NCBI RefSeq assembly: GCF_964204645.1
Contig: NC_134025.1
Span: 13,461,001-13,525,000 of the forward strand
DNA length: 64,000 bases
Source: Tubulanus polymorphus
Taxonomy: Eukaryota; Nemertea; Palaeonemertea; Tubulaniformes; Tubulanidae
Reading direction: 5' to 3'
Numbering within the stretch: the stretch's first letter is position 1; the number at the start of each line of letters is the position of its first letter. Below are positions 45,990 through 57,472 of this stretch, in pieces. Under the pieces are notes generated by a model, which saw only the letters and a program-made list of their open reading frames with translations, made no database searches and was not told the origin of the DNA. The position numbers and the translations under genes were made by a program.

Positions 45990-48610
45990 TACACAGGTTT
46001 GCCGCAATAAAACTTGCAGCACCGATCAGATTGAAACCAGGGTAAACTGCATATGAGAGGGAATAAAGAAATATAACCCCTTTAGGCCACACTTGATTAG
46101 GTTAATTCACATTCATCCTTTATAATGATAATGAACACCAGTCTTCGACCGGAGAAAGATTTGAGTAAAAGATCACTAATCATTTTCTCCAGGAAAAATA
46201 GGCTTAAGAAAACTTTGAAAAAATGTCTTTCTGTTCTAAGGGAAAAAATTGATTTTCCTGAAGATGAAAGTCATCAATTTCCCAGATGAAAGTCATCAAA
46301 AATTCCCTGTGAATATTTCTTTTTTTAAAAGTAAGATTTCTTTTGCCGCTGATATTTTTCCTACTAACAAATGGCCAAAAATTTGATCAAGTACATTTTA
46401 TACTGTACATCACTCAGAATATGCAGTGCACATACATGGCTATCAGTGCTGACTTCCTTATTAATGTGCATCACCAGAGGGAGTGTTCAGGGGTGCAGAC
46501 ATGCTTTTTAAATCCAAGATCTGCATTTATAAGATCCAAAGTTTTTAAAACTTTCTTGCGATTTCATGTTTTGCCTCAAATGCGCAGAAATGCGCCTTTT
46601 TCAAGCTTCGAATTTCAAAAATTATTTGAGAACATATACATAGAACATTCAAATAATTCCAAGGACTCAGAAATGCTCATTTGCTTAAGCGCTCGCCAGA
46701 TATGGTGCAAAATATGTCATATTACATCTGATCCCCTTTTAAAAACCTAGTGTCACCCCTGTTATTTGGTGCTGACTGTGATGTTATGCCGTGCTCCTTG
46801 CATGAGGTGCGGGTCTGCACTGCCACAAGTTTTTCAGGCAAATTCAAAGAGATTATCGACTCTCAACACAGTTTAAATGGTGGAAAGAAATACAATTTTA
46901 TAAACGTTTCTGTGCTGCAGTACGGATTTGAGCTTTGCACATGCATAATTTTTCCAGGATTTGAACCTGCACGATGCTGTACCGGCGTTTTTGTTATTTC
47001 ATATCATTGGTGAAGGAATCTCTGCTAATTCAAGTAGTTTTGTCAAAGCTGTCCCATCTAAAACTATTTGACAAATTAATCTTTAACTGTGAAAACTATC
47101 TAATTGAAAAATTCTAAACTTCTAATGAGTATTGGTTAAATTTGTTTAGAGTTTCAAGGCTGCCAGATTTTAGTGTGACATAACCACCACTGATTTCCCT
47201 TAGAACTGAAAACTGGATGTCAAGGGTTGAATTTTTTCAACTATGTCAGCTTACAGAAATTAAGTCAAGACACTCTTCAATATCCACATATCCATACTTA
47301 TTAAAGGGGACGTCCGCCATCTAAAATCTGTTGGTGAGTGTCTTACTTTTTAAAAGTGTTGATTATTTTTCTCTAAAGCTGTGTTTATGTGCGCAGATGA
47401 CTGGCGCAGCGCATCTCCGTTACCGGAGACAAGCTACTTTGCGCAAAGCCATTAAACCAGGAAACCTGAATTAACTTCAGATAATTTGTAGCTTTCAACA
47501 ACTCGTGTAAATGCTTCCGAAACTAAAAGATATGGGGATCCCAGATCTTTTTGGTATTCTCACTCAATCAAAATTAATCCAATCGCGAAGCTCAAGGAGT
47601 AGCAGTTCTACTAGATCCACTGGGTACGTTATTGACTCTCAAAGGAGAAAAACAGGCTACGGAAATGCTCTAAGACTATCCCAAACCTAAACCTGTTCGT
47701 GAGATACATTTATTTGGGCGTCTTAAGCAACTCCTAAGGCCAACAGACACTGGCAAAAGTTGCTTATAGATTGGCTGCTGAAATTATGTACTGAATACTG
47801 AAAAAGATATAAAACTAAAGATCATCATTAAAGATATAAACATATCTTTAATGTTAAGCCTGCTTGTCTTTAAATGCCAACATTGGCATAAACACTTTCA
47901 GTATTTTCAGTTGAAATTGTTTTCAGTATTCAGCACATTCTGTGGAGTCGCAGCTGATCAAAATCGTGCTTAGATCAATAGTGACATAACTAGTGATGGT
48001 GTGCTACTAGTCTGTGTCAGATCCTGATATTCATGTCATGTAATCATTGGGAATGGTTCTGAGTACTAATTAAATGTAGGGAGAATGACACGTTTCTTAA
48101 AACATTTCAGATATTTTGAAAATTATTTGCTGGCAAAATGGAGGAGACTTCCTTGGGAAGTAGAGATTACAGATACATCTTTTCTAGCAATAATACAAAA
48201 CTTCAGCAAATTCCCATAACAATTCAGACTCATATGACTAAAATTGCCCCATGATTGTCTAAAAATTTCATTATCCATCATAGTTAGATAATGACACTAG
48301 ACTATATAAAATATTGGTCGCCTTCGCCAATCCAGATTCTACTAATAATTGCAGCCATTCATTTGCATCGACAAAACTGCAGTAATAATTCAGCGACGTC
48401 TGAAGTCTCTAGTATATCTATTATATTGAGCCAAATATCAACTGATTTAGATGGGAACCACCAACAGGGTGAAAAAATGATTTGATACTACCCAGTTAAA
48501 TCATAGCCTCTATAAGAAGTTTAAAAGTCCATGGTTTACTGTATCAAATATGATACTATTAAAAAACTTGACGTATCGGCCAAAATCTGGTCGCGCAACG
48601 GCACGGGACA
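45990..48610. other. No gene or element recognised
   Basis: The longest frame (135 codons, 46343-46750, +) has no recognisable motif and includes a GTGCATCACCAG...GGGGTGCAG stretch shared loosely with 26223-26250. GAAAGTCATCAA with TTTCCC is duplicated at 46266-46300. TGGCGCAGCGCATC with CCGTTACCGGAGAC near 47402-47430 is a short GC-rich island with a CGGTAACGG-type palindrome. Confidence 0.4.
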
Positions 48611-48614
48611 TATA

Positions 48615-48830
48615 CAAAGCAAAAATGGCCACACTTCGTATTTTCACAATGTAGAGTATTTGAAATGAATTTCAATTATTTCAGGTGGTTTCCAGGCACA
48701 ATGTAACTATTTGGTGTGAAATGGCGAAGTTAATAAATGATATTGCCGCAGTGTTGCTAGTGAGGAACTGTCGCGATTGAGCATACAGCAGTCAAAACAT
48801 ATAAATTTGCATAGTTACATAATTACTACA
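48615..48830. repeat. Dispersed repeat I, copy 2
   Basis: It matches 20560-20765 over most of its length, with about 30 extra bases (TTAATAAATGATATTGCCGC). It runs to the block that carries the second family R sequence. Confidence 0.7.
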
Positions 48831-48879
48831 TAGCGATGCTGAGATTTTTCAAACATGAGAAATCAGGGATAGCGGGTAT

Positions 48880-49405
48880 AACGCATAGCAGGGATAACGG
48901 GTTTCTACCTAACTGGTTCATATGTCGCACTGGCCAGCGTACTAAGATTTCATCGAAATCATTTGTTAAGAATGGGTTGTTAAGCATTTTCACCCATCCA
49001 GGGATTCGAACTCACTACACTAAAGCCGTTACCCGAACCCCTTGACCTCAAGAGTCATTGGAGTCATTACTAGCCGACCAGAATCAGGTTGTACAAATCA
49101 CAGCGCTTGTAACAAACAACATTAGGCTTCTGTTGGAATTCCCATTAAATGGACTTATCAGCGAACGTTTTACCGAACAAGTTAGTATTTCGCAAATCGA
49201 TGTATGACGTCATGTGCATAAGTGCCAGTAATGAAATCATGCGTTGTGAGGCCAGGGGGCAGGTGGAAGCGAGATCGGGGAGCGATACCGGGTCCCTGGC
49301 AATCAAGTATGGGGGTTGGATGAATAGAATGTTGTGACGATATCTACCATGTCGAGAATTACCCACTTACAATAGATCACCTGGCTGTAAGAAAATCCCT
49401 AGTAA
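48880..49405. mobile_element. Family R sequence with SINE promoter, copy 2
   Basis: Bases 48960-49310 match 17498-17790. The minus strand holds GAGTTCGAATCCC (49001-49013) as B box and TGGTCGGCTAGTAATGAC (about 49064-49081) as A box at near tRNA spacing, with GGGGTTCGGGTAACGGC between them. The outer ends of copy 1 are not clearly present. CAGGGATA(G/A)CGGGT(A/T)T is duplicated at 48867-48905. Open frames of 60-73 codons on both strands here are by-products. Confidence 0.55.
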
Positions 49406-49750
49406 GTGTGATCGTACGACCAACGCTATTGAAAACTATAAATAAAATCTCTATTAAGCCGATCAAACAGGAATACATACCGGTAAGAAAAAAGTATGCT
49501 TCGGTTTCAATCCATGCACATACTGTACGCCAGACCAGCGCATTACCCGCTGTCCTATCGGGTCTATTTGAACGGGTTTATTTAATTTCTATATGTACTT
49601 TTATCAATGGATGGCGATTCTTTGCAACATTCATGCCGCTGTTTAGACCCGGTAATTATGCGGGATTAATTCATAATAAATTACTATACACAAATTCGAA
49701 ACGGTCAGATGCTTAGTTATATATTTCTGTCAGAATTGAAAATCGTCAAA
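49406..49750. other. Unassigned stretch with a 102-codon frame
   Basis: An open frame at 49408-49716 (+) reads through GLFERVYLISICTFINGWRF and ends NSKRSDA. It resembles no family I know and has no start or splice context that favours it. Confidence 0.25.
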
Positions 49751-49755
49751 TATCA

Positions 49756-49815
49756 GTCACGTGATAGTTTGGGCTACTTAAAACTTCCCCGAGGACGCCC
49801 AAACTATCACGTGAC
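49756..49815. repeat. Perfect 19-bp inverted repeat with 22-base loop
   Basis: GTCACGTGATAGTTTGGGC (49756-49774) and its exact reverse complement (49797-49815) flank a loop TACTTAAAACTTCCCCGAGGAC. Each arm contains CACGTG, an E-box. It could be a very small, recent MITE, a paired E-box regulatory site, or a transcribed hairpin. Confidence 0.95.
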
Positions 49816-49984
49816 GGATAAATCGAACTCATTCGGGTGATCCCTGGGTATACCCCAGGCTTACTAGGAGAAGATAATCGAACGCCCTATGTGTCTGATG
49901 TACTGGGTACACTAGAATCGTAGAGCAACGTAGATCACTGTGGAGACGGCCACACTGCCAGGACTGGGTGAAAAATAGCGCAGA

Positions 49985-50552
49985 GAGAGACTGGAGCTGG
50001 CAGAAACAAATACCTCAGATAAATCTTTTCCCTTGGTCTTATTGATTTGAATGTGGAATAGAATTTGCAGTTTGAGCACTAGCTAATTAGCATATCAAGG
50101 TCATGCATCCGATTTGAGAAAAAGTTATTTTCACCGGACTTTGCATAATTGTCATTGATATTTTCTGAAGTGCAAATCAAAATATTCCTCCCAAAAACCA
50201 AATCAACTAAAGAATCGATCTTGTTATACAATTTTAAATCTTAAGATAAAACCCAGAAGGAAAAACAGTAGACGATACCGCGGGTTCACGTGAACACCTG
50301 CTGATTTAGGCGGTTAAGCCAATCATAGAGGTCTTTTTGTGTTCAGATTTTCGCGAAAAAGCTCATATAAATTTTAACAGGACCTTTTTTTCAAAATTCA
50401 GCTTCGTAGGATTTGGAGATCGGATAATGCTTTAATGAATGATTTGTATGAATATATGATCAGTTGCACAGTCCAAAGGGCCTTAGCTCTGGAAACAATG
50501 TCATTCAAATTCACTCAATTTGTATAGTAATAGGCTTAGCCTACAGCTGGCC
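49985..50552. mobile_element. Dispersed repeat Z, copy 2
   Basis: Collinear with 40108-41171 but lacking the nested hAT-like element and the AAAATTGAATTGGATTTG pair. It ends CCTACAGCTGGCCT. It provides the empty site that dates the hAT-like insertion in copy 1. GTTCACGTGAAC at 50284-50295 is a perfect palindrome. Confidence 0.8.
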
Positions 50553-50616
50553 TAAAAATGAGATAGAACCCTAGTTAAAATTCTGGCCACTTCTAAATCC
50601 TAAAGGCGCCCCATGT

Positions 50617-50650
50617 AACTAATTTGTAGTCAGTGTGGAAAGTTTGGTTT
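50617..50650. repeat. Fragment shared with 20884-20915
   Basis: ACTAATTTGTAGTCAGTGTG plus GAAAGTTTGGT is nearly identical to the sequence in front of the duplicated family H end. It probably belongs to the repeat I neighbourhood. Confidence 0.6.
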
Positions 50651-50820
50651 TGTACGAATAATGAGGAGTGGTAGGTTGTCATGATTTAAATGATATTCAA
50701 ACATTTTTGTTTAGCCTGATATTAAAGCAATGTTTACTTGGGGATCATTACTACTGATCTGTAGAACGTTATAAACATATGAATTTTGATATTACACAGT
50801 TTAATTTCGCGTATAAATAA

Positions 50821-51245
50821 GGGAGCATCTCAAAATTTTGATAGTTAGTAGACTTAGAATAACACGCGGAAGGGGGTGGGGTTAAGGCCTCCTGCGGATT
50901 CATCATGACTGCCGAAGTATCGATTTATTGTGGTGCAAGATAACATTGAATTGAATTACAGTTTCGAATATATTATACGCGGTTGATTTAACCGTCTCTC
51001 TTTTAGATGCTGTTGGTATTTTAGATATATTTGACTTTGTTTATAAAGTCTATTAGAGTTTAATAGGTTTTCCACCTGTAATTTTGCTATTTAATTTTTC
51101 AATTAAAAGTTGTGATCGAAATACACTCGTGAGATGTCTTATCTTCATCTGTGGTCTCTCATTAGAAAATCAATAGTGACAACTGTTAAAACCAAGTAGA
51201 CAGTTATTCTAATTGACGGAACTATGGAAATTTTGAGATGCTCCC
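50821..51245. mobile_element. TIR element X, 425 bp
   Basis: GGGAGCATCTCAAAATTT at the left equals the right end in reverse; after two differing bases both continue ATAGTT. The flanks (TAA left, AAA right) do not give a clear duplication. The interior is AT-rich with no coding capacity. Superfamily unknown. Confidence 0.7.
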
Positions 51246-51614
51246 AAAGAACCCAGTGTATCTCTAAACCTGCAGTTTAAGTTGGATGATTAAGGTCATC
51301 ACACTACGGGAACTGCAAGAACAGGGGAATAGCACGTATCAGAGGTTCACTACACTAAGGTTCAAACGAACTCCCATGATAATTCCTGGAAACCCTACAC
51401 CTGAGCCACCAGATCAACAGCAAATAACAGCCAGGGTATCCTCAGTAACTACTGGTGAACGTCCTTAACAAAATCTTAAAGGCTAATTTTCTCATCCAAG
51501 CAATTATACATGAAACACCTTGCTTATGACGCCAACAGTCATTAATTTGAACCAAATCAGTAATTGTGATAATCCATCATCGATGGCGGATGCTCGTTAT
51601 TTTCAAACTACATT

Positions 51615-51710
51615 CGTTGCTATGGTGGGTTGTCTTCATTTGTTCATATTTCCATTCCCTAATTTCTCATGTTATATTACCTCTCCCCCAATATCTAGTG
51701 TTCCTTAAAT
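51615..51710. repeat. Dispersed repeat BB, copy 2
   Basis: GTTGCTATGGTGGGT...CATTTGTTCATA...CCATTCC...AATTTCTCATG matches 21285-21360. Confidence 0.6.
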
Positions 51711-51719
51711 AATTGACGA

Positions 51720-52640
51720 TTTCAAACTTGGTTGAATCATATATTCAAAAATCCACAATATTAGAATCTATTTCACTGTTTAATGAGATAAGATGAACTG
51801 GGACTGGCCTAATTGAATTTTCGTTGGATCATTTAAGTGAACATGAATCTTCAGCATCAGGACTCTGGACATACCAACCAAACTTAGCACCAATTGTGTT
51901 CGGTGGATGATTCCACTATTGCACACGGGGTTTAGTCAAAACTTTTTTTTTCAAAAATCTTCAAATTCAATTATGAAAAGCATATTGTTTCTGAGCAAAG
52001 TTTCGAATCTTTGCCAATCAAAGTTAAAAGTTCTAACAGTTGAAGTTGGTTGTGTATCGGTGTTGATGCCTGACTGAATTAAAAGCGTAACTACACCCGT
52101 CGTCATCGCTATCGCTATTTACTTAGAATGAGGCAAATTATCAGACAGCAAAGTCCATTATGAATTCTGTTTGTACAAGAGGTTTGTTTTCTACGCTATT
52201 TACCCGGAGCCTGCTAAGGAATTGATGATATCCAAAAAATCTGTTTGTAGTTGTTCCTTCCTGATTGCCAACAGCACAAGTTTTTGATTAGGTAATATTT
52301 CCCCTTGTCATCTATTAAGTGACATTGTTCTTCGAAAACTGTTGCATTCAAATTTGATATTGAAAAATTTGATTTCTAATATTCAAAACCCTGTTTGCTT
52401 TTGATAGTTTCTGTAAACAATACTTCAACATTCGCGCATTGTGTTAGGTTAATGGTCAATACCCAAAAGAATTCCATGTTGACCAAAATACAAATGAAAT
52501 AGGAATGACCTGTTAGGAGATGAAATGAAAGCAACTCCTCAAACACTGGGAAAACGTTAATAACATGAGTATATATCTTTTTTCTCTAATACCACAAAGT
52601 GAATATGAAATATTTATGTAACAATAAGAAATGACGGTGA
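51720..52640. other. No feature recognised
   Basis: AT-rich unique sequence. Confidence 0.35.
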
Positions 52641-52644
52641 AATT

Positions 52645-52752
52645 ACATGGACTCACCGGGGATCAAACCTTGGTCTCATACATAGAAAGTAAGCATGCTA
52701 ACCAATAGACCAAAAGAACTAGTCAACTTGGCCAGTGGTTCGGCAGCTTGTA
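52645..52752 (-). mobile_element. tRNA-derived SINE head with both Pol III boxes (family K)
   Basis: On the minus strand TGGTCTATTGGTTAGCATGC is an A box with D arm, and AAGGTTTGATCCCCGG is a B box about 35 bases later. The whole closely resembles a Gly/Glu/Val-type tRNA. The acceptor arm is not paired and the lead CCACTGGCCAAG is shared with 912-923, so this is a SINE rather than a tRNA gene. No clear A-rich tail was found. Confidence 0.7.
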
Positions 52753-52814
52753 ATATATGGTAACAACTAATAGAATTACACATAAAAAATGAGTCATTAT
52801 TGATACAAAAATAT

Positions 52815-53075
52815 CTTGGCATTCAAAACAAAGAATTTTCCGTTTAAGCGCCCCGCAAATATGGAATTCCGTTTTGGCGACCCAGCAAAACAACAAAATA
52901 TGTCTAATTTCCGCCAAGACAAAGAATTGTCCATTTTGGCACCCCACCAGAATGCACCAAAACTGAATAGAAAACTATTTCGGCGTGCCAAACGGGATTT
53001 TTTGCCCTTTAAGCTTGGTTATTTCCCAACGGGATAAACAGAAAATTCTTCATTTTGGTGCGCGAAAAGGGAGAT
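52815..53075. repeat. Degenerate 40-50-bp repeat block, partly palindromic
   Basis: AAAGAATTTTCCGTTTAAGCG, GGAATTCCGTTTTGGCGACCC, AAAGAATTGTCCATTTTGGC and ATTCTTCATTTTGGTGCG are diverged forms of one unit. The last, read in reverse (AAGAATTTTCTGTTTA with CCC), also pairs with the first, so the block is partly inverted. It creates open frames of 64-74 codons on both strands, none believed. Confidence 0.5.
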
Positions 53076-53079
53076 CATT

Positions 53080-53185
53080 CCCACATTGATGATGTGATAT
53101 GGACAAGAAGAAATGAACAAATTATGAGAATAGTTCATTGAGCCAGAGGTAAATAATTTTAAGTTGAGGGGCATGGAAGTGAACA
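53080..53185. other. No feature recognised
   Basis: Short unique stretch. Confidence 0.3.
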
Positions 53186-53188
53186 TAA

Positions 53189-53292
53189 GGACCCAGTCCC
53201 ACAGTTGTGAGTTAGGATTTGACTGGAGAGTTAACTCATTGAAAATATGCTAATTTTAACTCTAACACTCTCACAACTGTGGAACTGGATCA
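53189..53292. mobile_element. Tiny TIR element, about 104 bp
   Basis: GGACCCAGTCCCACAGTTGTG at the left pairs with the right end (reverse GATCCAGTTCCACAGTTGTG). GAG follows in both arms, and TTAG and GAGTTAA motifs lie further in. No definite target duplication is seen. Probably a MITE core. Confidence 0.6.
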
Positions 53293-53299
53293 AGATCAA

Positions 53300-53825
53300 G
53301 GAGTTCAATGACTTAATTTTTGACTATTTCTGCATTACAAATGTATATCATTGGCATTATAAGCTTCTGGTCATATTTGCTTTGACTATCAGTATTATCA
53401 ATTTTTCCTTTCTTCCACACCCACTTACGTATATGAAACGTTGAAATTATCAGAGATTAATTCTTCATCGTCATTTCGTCAATATACTATCTTGTATGCT
53501 ACACAAACGTTGCAGATCAATACGATTAAATGACAAAGACGTATTAGAAAATCTGACAATAATTTATTTTTACGCATTTATTCCTAAGTGAAACATTAAA
53601 CATATGGTGTTTTGATAAATCAATACCATTATCTTTGAAATAAATCCATACCGAATGAGTAGTGCCAGTAAACTACTAGTACTTTCTCCTGGTAGGTCAA
53701 CGTCCGAAAAATAATAATATGATTATTTCAACGTCTCAAAGTGATAGTAAGCATACAGCAAAATGTTGATGGAACAATTGGTTTTACAATAAATGTTAGC
53801 CCATTAATAGCAGAATTTGTATATC
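53300..53825. other. No feature recognised
   Basis: AT-rich unique sequence. Confidence 0.35.
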
Positions 53826-53831
53826 AAAATT

Positions 53832-53930
53832 AATGCCCACTTGGGAAATGGTCTGAAATGCTTGATATTATAACAATTGATATTACAACAATTTCAATAT
53901 TTGATAATTTTACAAAAGTTTTTCTCATTT
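53832..53930. repeat. Family B fragment (left end)
   Basis: ATGCCCACTTGGGAAATGGT and CAACAATTTCAATATT match the left end of family B copy 1 at 1655-1705. The rest of the family is missing. Confidence 0.55.
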
Positions 53931-53999
53931 CACACCTTGTATACTGAATGTTGTTATTGTGGTCGTTAGTTATCATTGAAGACTACAACTTTCGCTAAG

Positions 54000-54620
54000 G
54001 ACAACTTTCCGGTCTAAATTTGGTCCAAGCATTCACACCGGCAAAATATTGTTCCAAATTAGACCGGTCGAGTTTAGACCGGTCTAATTTGACACGATCT
54101 AAAAGCGCGAACCAGGTCCAGTCCAAATTTTGGACCGGTCTAAATGTATGTGTGTGGACAGAAACTGGTACCAGGTCCGGTCTAAATTGTAATTCTGAAT
54201 CTCTGCGGAAGATGTCACGACCTCTGCCGTAGAAGTGTGAGTCCCGTTTATTAAGTTTTAAATGCTTTTATTATCTTTTATGTAATTAATTAATTTTAAG
54301 TACTGTATGTTCCTCCTATACCACGGAAATGTATGGAGTAGTTTTAGCGTGATAGAATTGTCAAAAATATCAAAACCCGACAGAGGATCGAATTGGTCAA
54401 ATGAAGAATGTCTTGCTCTACTTGGAATCTGGAAGTAAGACTTCATCCAGGCCTAGTTAATCATCTAGCAGATGGCGACATGGTGACAAGCAATTTTATC
54501 AGCGCGTGTCAAAACGCCATGTGAACGCTCAATAAAATCTGGTCCGGTCTAAATTGGGACCGGACCAGGTACGGACCCATTTAGACCGGTCTAACTAGTT
54601 GTCGTGTAAATGCGGCTTAA
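54000..54620. mobile_element. CCGGTCTAAA-rich TIR element L, copy 1
   Basis: Both arms are packed with GACCGGTCTAAATT variants in both directions: 54009-54190 on the left, 54538-54598 on the right. The right terminus in reverse is AGCCGCATTTACACG, and the left carries AGCATTCACACCGG at 54028. The left end is not exact. The centre is AT-rich without coding capacity. The terminal words link it to elements M and N. Confidence 0.6.
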
Positions 54621-54624
54621 GACA

Positions 54625-56275
54625 TGAATGATGTAGTGACAGTGCAAGAGAATCTTAACCAATCGTTGCTATAAAATAGATGTCCATAGTTAAACATCAC
54701 AAAATAATTTCTTATGAATCACAAAACTGACATGACTGACACGACTGACATTTCTTTGTTTGATGCCATTCCGGGGAATCCACCGCTAGTTTCATGACGC
54801 TGTTGATAGATGATAGCACTTGATTTATATTGACAAATCTATTCAATAGGATTTATTGCTTCCATATAACAGATAGAAAAATCTACGCTGCGTTAAGGTG
54901 TATTCGAAGTTCTCCTTGAATTAAAACAATTTGAACTTTTAAAATCCATAGCTATAATCTCACTGTCGTTAGTATTTGGCGGTGTTGACATTAGTCTGCC
55001 ACTGCATGAATCAGCGACTGTGAATGAAAAGATGGCAGTACTGATTCTACAACAAAAGGATGGGGTTAAGGTCTATGATAAGGACAGCAGATTTTTGCTC
55101 CCAAGTAGCCGAATCATCAATGCACAAAACCCGTTGAGCAGCTATATTTGAATTTACTTTTCATTTCAATTGGGACTGATTTGTTGCTCCCAACTGTCAT
55201 ATGATAATTGTTTATAACACTTGTCATTGGCATTTAGTAAAACCTGTTGCCTGGTACCAGTCTCTTGGCCCATTATAGGTATTCTCGATCTATTAGTAGC
55301 TAAAAGATATTCATAGAAAGTGTTAAATGGCAAGTCGTTATTTGTTACTATACACATACTGATGATGTTTTACCACCACTTCTTCCAGTAGTGAAATAGG
55401 AAGTAGGAAAATATCAACTGATGAAGAATTCATTTGAAAACATTTTTGAGGAATGACTACGAACAAGAGGTGGGCACATTCATATAACAGTACGAAATGT
55501 TACAAGCTATTTTGCACTAAAGTATGTTACATATTGATTAATAGTTACTAAACCTTGATAGAGGTTTATTATGTAGTGATCAAATCTAAATTAAATTGGA
55601 AAGAGAAACTATTGGGGCTGATTCCACTGCTATATATATGATATGGAGTTACACTCCTGGAAGGAAAAGGAAGTCATCAGGCTTTGATGTTGTGGCTTAA
55701 AATACCATCACCACATGGGCCTGTGCCCTCAGTAAACTAGGTTACATTTAAATGAAAAGCTATAGAAAACTGTTTTTAATGAATGTAATGTTTGTAATGA
55801 AATGAAAATCCAAGAATAAGGAGGTTCGGCCCATGCACACTTGTTTCTGACCAAATAGGGTCAGTGATAGAGTTATGTCATCGTGGCAAAGAAGATATAT
55901 GTAAATTTTGGATATTTGCTATTTTCGCCATAAAAAGAGATTTCTTAGTGACACTGGAATTATTTTTCTTCCAATGAGCAATTGAGTAGCTGCGATGCTT
56001 ATATTTCATGGTCCAAACCAGTCAATATGTTTATTAGATTTTCAGATGTCGGTCAAACATTTCGCAGGTTTTTCCAATAAAGTATAGGAAAAGCTGCACA
56101 AATTTTCGAGAATTTTCTAAATCAAATCTGTGACCATTACTTCCCAAACCATTGAGTGACCACAATATCATGCAAACATGTATAGTCATTCCTTGAAAAT
56201 AGTCTATATCAAGCCAACTATAGGTCGACTGGTACACTACTACAGTCAACTTGATAAAAAGCTATTAAAGCCATC
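54625..56275. other. No gene or element recognised
   Basis: AT-rich unique sequence. GACTGACA(C/T) is repeated at 54730-54752. Frames of 60-71 codons have no recognisable features. Confidence 0.4.
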
Positions 56276-56280
56276 TTTGC

Positions 56281-56435
56281 ACACCTTTTTCAAAGGTGCA
56301 AATAAACAGTTCTCCCAGAAACCAAATCAATTCAGTAAATGCTATTTCTACTTGGAAAAGAAGTAAAAGTACAGAGACTGCAGATTGACATGAACACCTG
56401 CTGATATCTGCTGCTAAATCAATGGTGTTTGAACA
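56281..56435. repeat. Dispersed repeat Z fragment
   Basis: GCAAATAAACAGTTCTCCCA, AACCAAATCAA, then ACATGAACACCTGCTGAT and ATCTGCTGCTAAATC follow the order of Z copies 1 and 2 with considerable decay. Confidence 0.55.
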
Positions 56436-56607
56436 TCAACAAAATTGACAAAGCTGTATTGAATTCAATTCAATGAAGAATTTACTGTATTGATCATTGA
56501 CCAAGTAATGATTGAGAATTATAGAATGTAGGTTAATATAACATTTATATTTGGATTGTAACACTTACTTTCTCGTAGTGAAGAAATGTGTTTAAATAGG
56601 CCTACTG

Positions 56608-57185
56608 TTGAAAAGTCATCTTTATAATCACAACTTTCAAAATATTATTTCACCAAATTGTAACTACTGTAACATTAGATTAAATACCCTACAATTCCTG
56701 TTAAGATGCAGGCACCCAGTCCTTCATCAAAATATCATTGATCTCACTACCAACCTAGATAATATTCAGAATGGATTATTAATTACTTTCCAAAGACTAA
56801 ATTCATTAGAAAAGTGCAAATTTTTACTTTTTGGAAGTACTCACTTAACTTGCAATACAAATATTCGAATAAAATACAACACTTCAAAATTCATAGCAAA
56901 AAATCTAATATCCATTCATCCTTAGTTTAGTCGCTTTGTTATCTTTTTTTCCAATACTTATTTCCTTATTATCTATAATTCATTATTAACGCAAATTTTC
57001 ATAGTTTATTGTTATATTCAACTTTGTAGTATTCCTTCATTTACATTTTGTAAATTACGTTTTGGTAGCAAATTAACTGTTTATCTACTGTATTGCTAAT
57101 AATATCTTTTCAAAAGACTTAAGCATAATTTTATACTGTGAAATTGTTCTTTCATTAATAGAGCTACTTATAACAAAAAAAAACA
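56608..57185 (+). pseudogene. 5'-truncated LINE ORF2 C-terminus and 3' UTR
   Basis: The frame 56608-56925 (105 residues, not a true start) reads KSHLYNHNF, then PNCNYCNIRLNTLQFLLRC, a zinc-knuckle of non-LTR ORF2 proteins in which the usual His is Gln29 (C18, C21, Q29, C34). It then has LLFGSTHL...NI...FI, a common LINE C-terminal signature, and a normal stop. About 250 AT-rich bases follow to a run of nine A at 57174-57182, which may be the tail. Everything before the knuckle is missing, so it is dead. Confidence 0.65.
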
Positions 57186-57189
57186 CTCA

Positions 57190-57470
57190 ATTGCCGGATT
57201 GCTCTTCATTGATCTGAAGCCCCCCTTCCCAGCAATGACACCAGTCTGTTTGTATCAAATATTTTTTATCCAAAACAAGTGGGAGAAGTAAAAGAAATCT
57301 TGTTTAAAGACCCTTTTAAGATCTCATATCCCTGACTATTCGATAGGTCTAGAATTTTTAAACACAGCTTATAACAAACATTGCACTACCATCCAAGTAA
57401 TACCAGTGCCTATCGAATGTTCTCTCGGTGATCTTTTGGGGTTCTGGTAGATGCTCCAACTGTATAGATA
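57190..57470. other. No feature recognised
   Basis: Short unique stretch. Confidence 0.3.
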
Positions 57471-57472
57471 TA

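Noticed and set aside
46343-46750. 135-codon open frame (+)
   Set aside because: No family resemblance; partly shared with a dispersed motif at 26223.
49756-49815. MicroRNA gene
   Set aside because: A perfect 19-bp stem without the mismatches and extended lower stem of animal precursors; no expression evidence.
52645-52752. A functional tRNA gene (-)
   Set aside because: Both internal boxes are present, but the acceptor arm does not pair and the sequence is shared with a SINE copy at 901-990.
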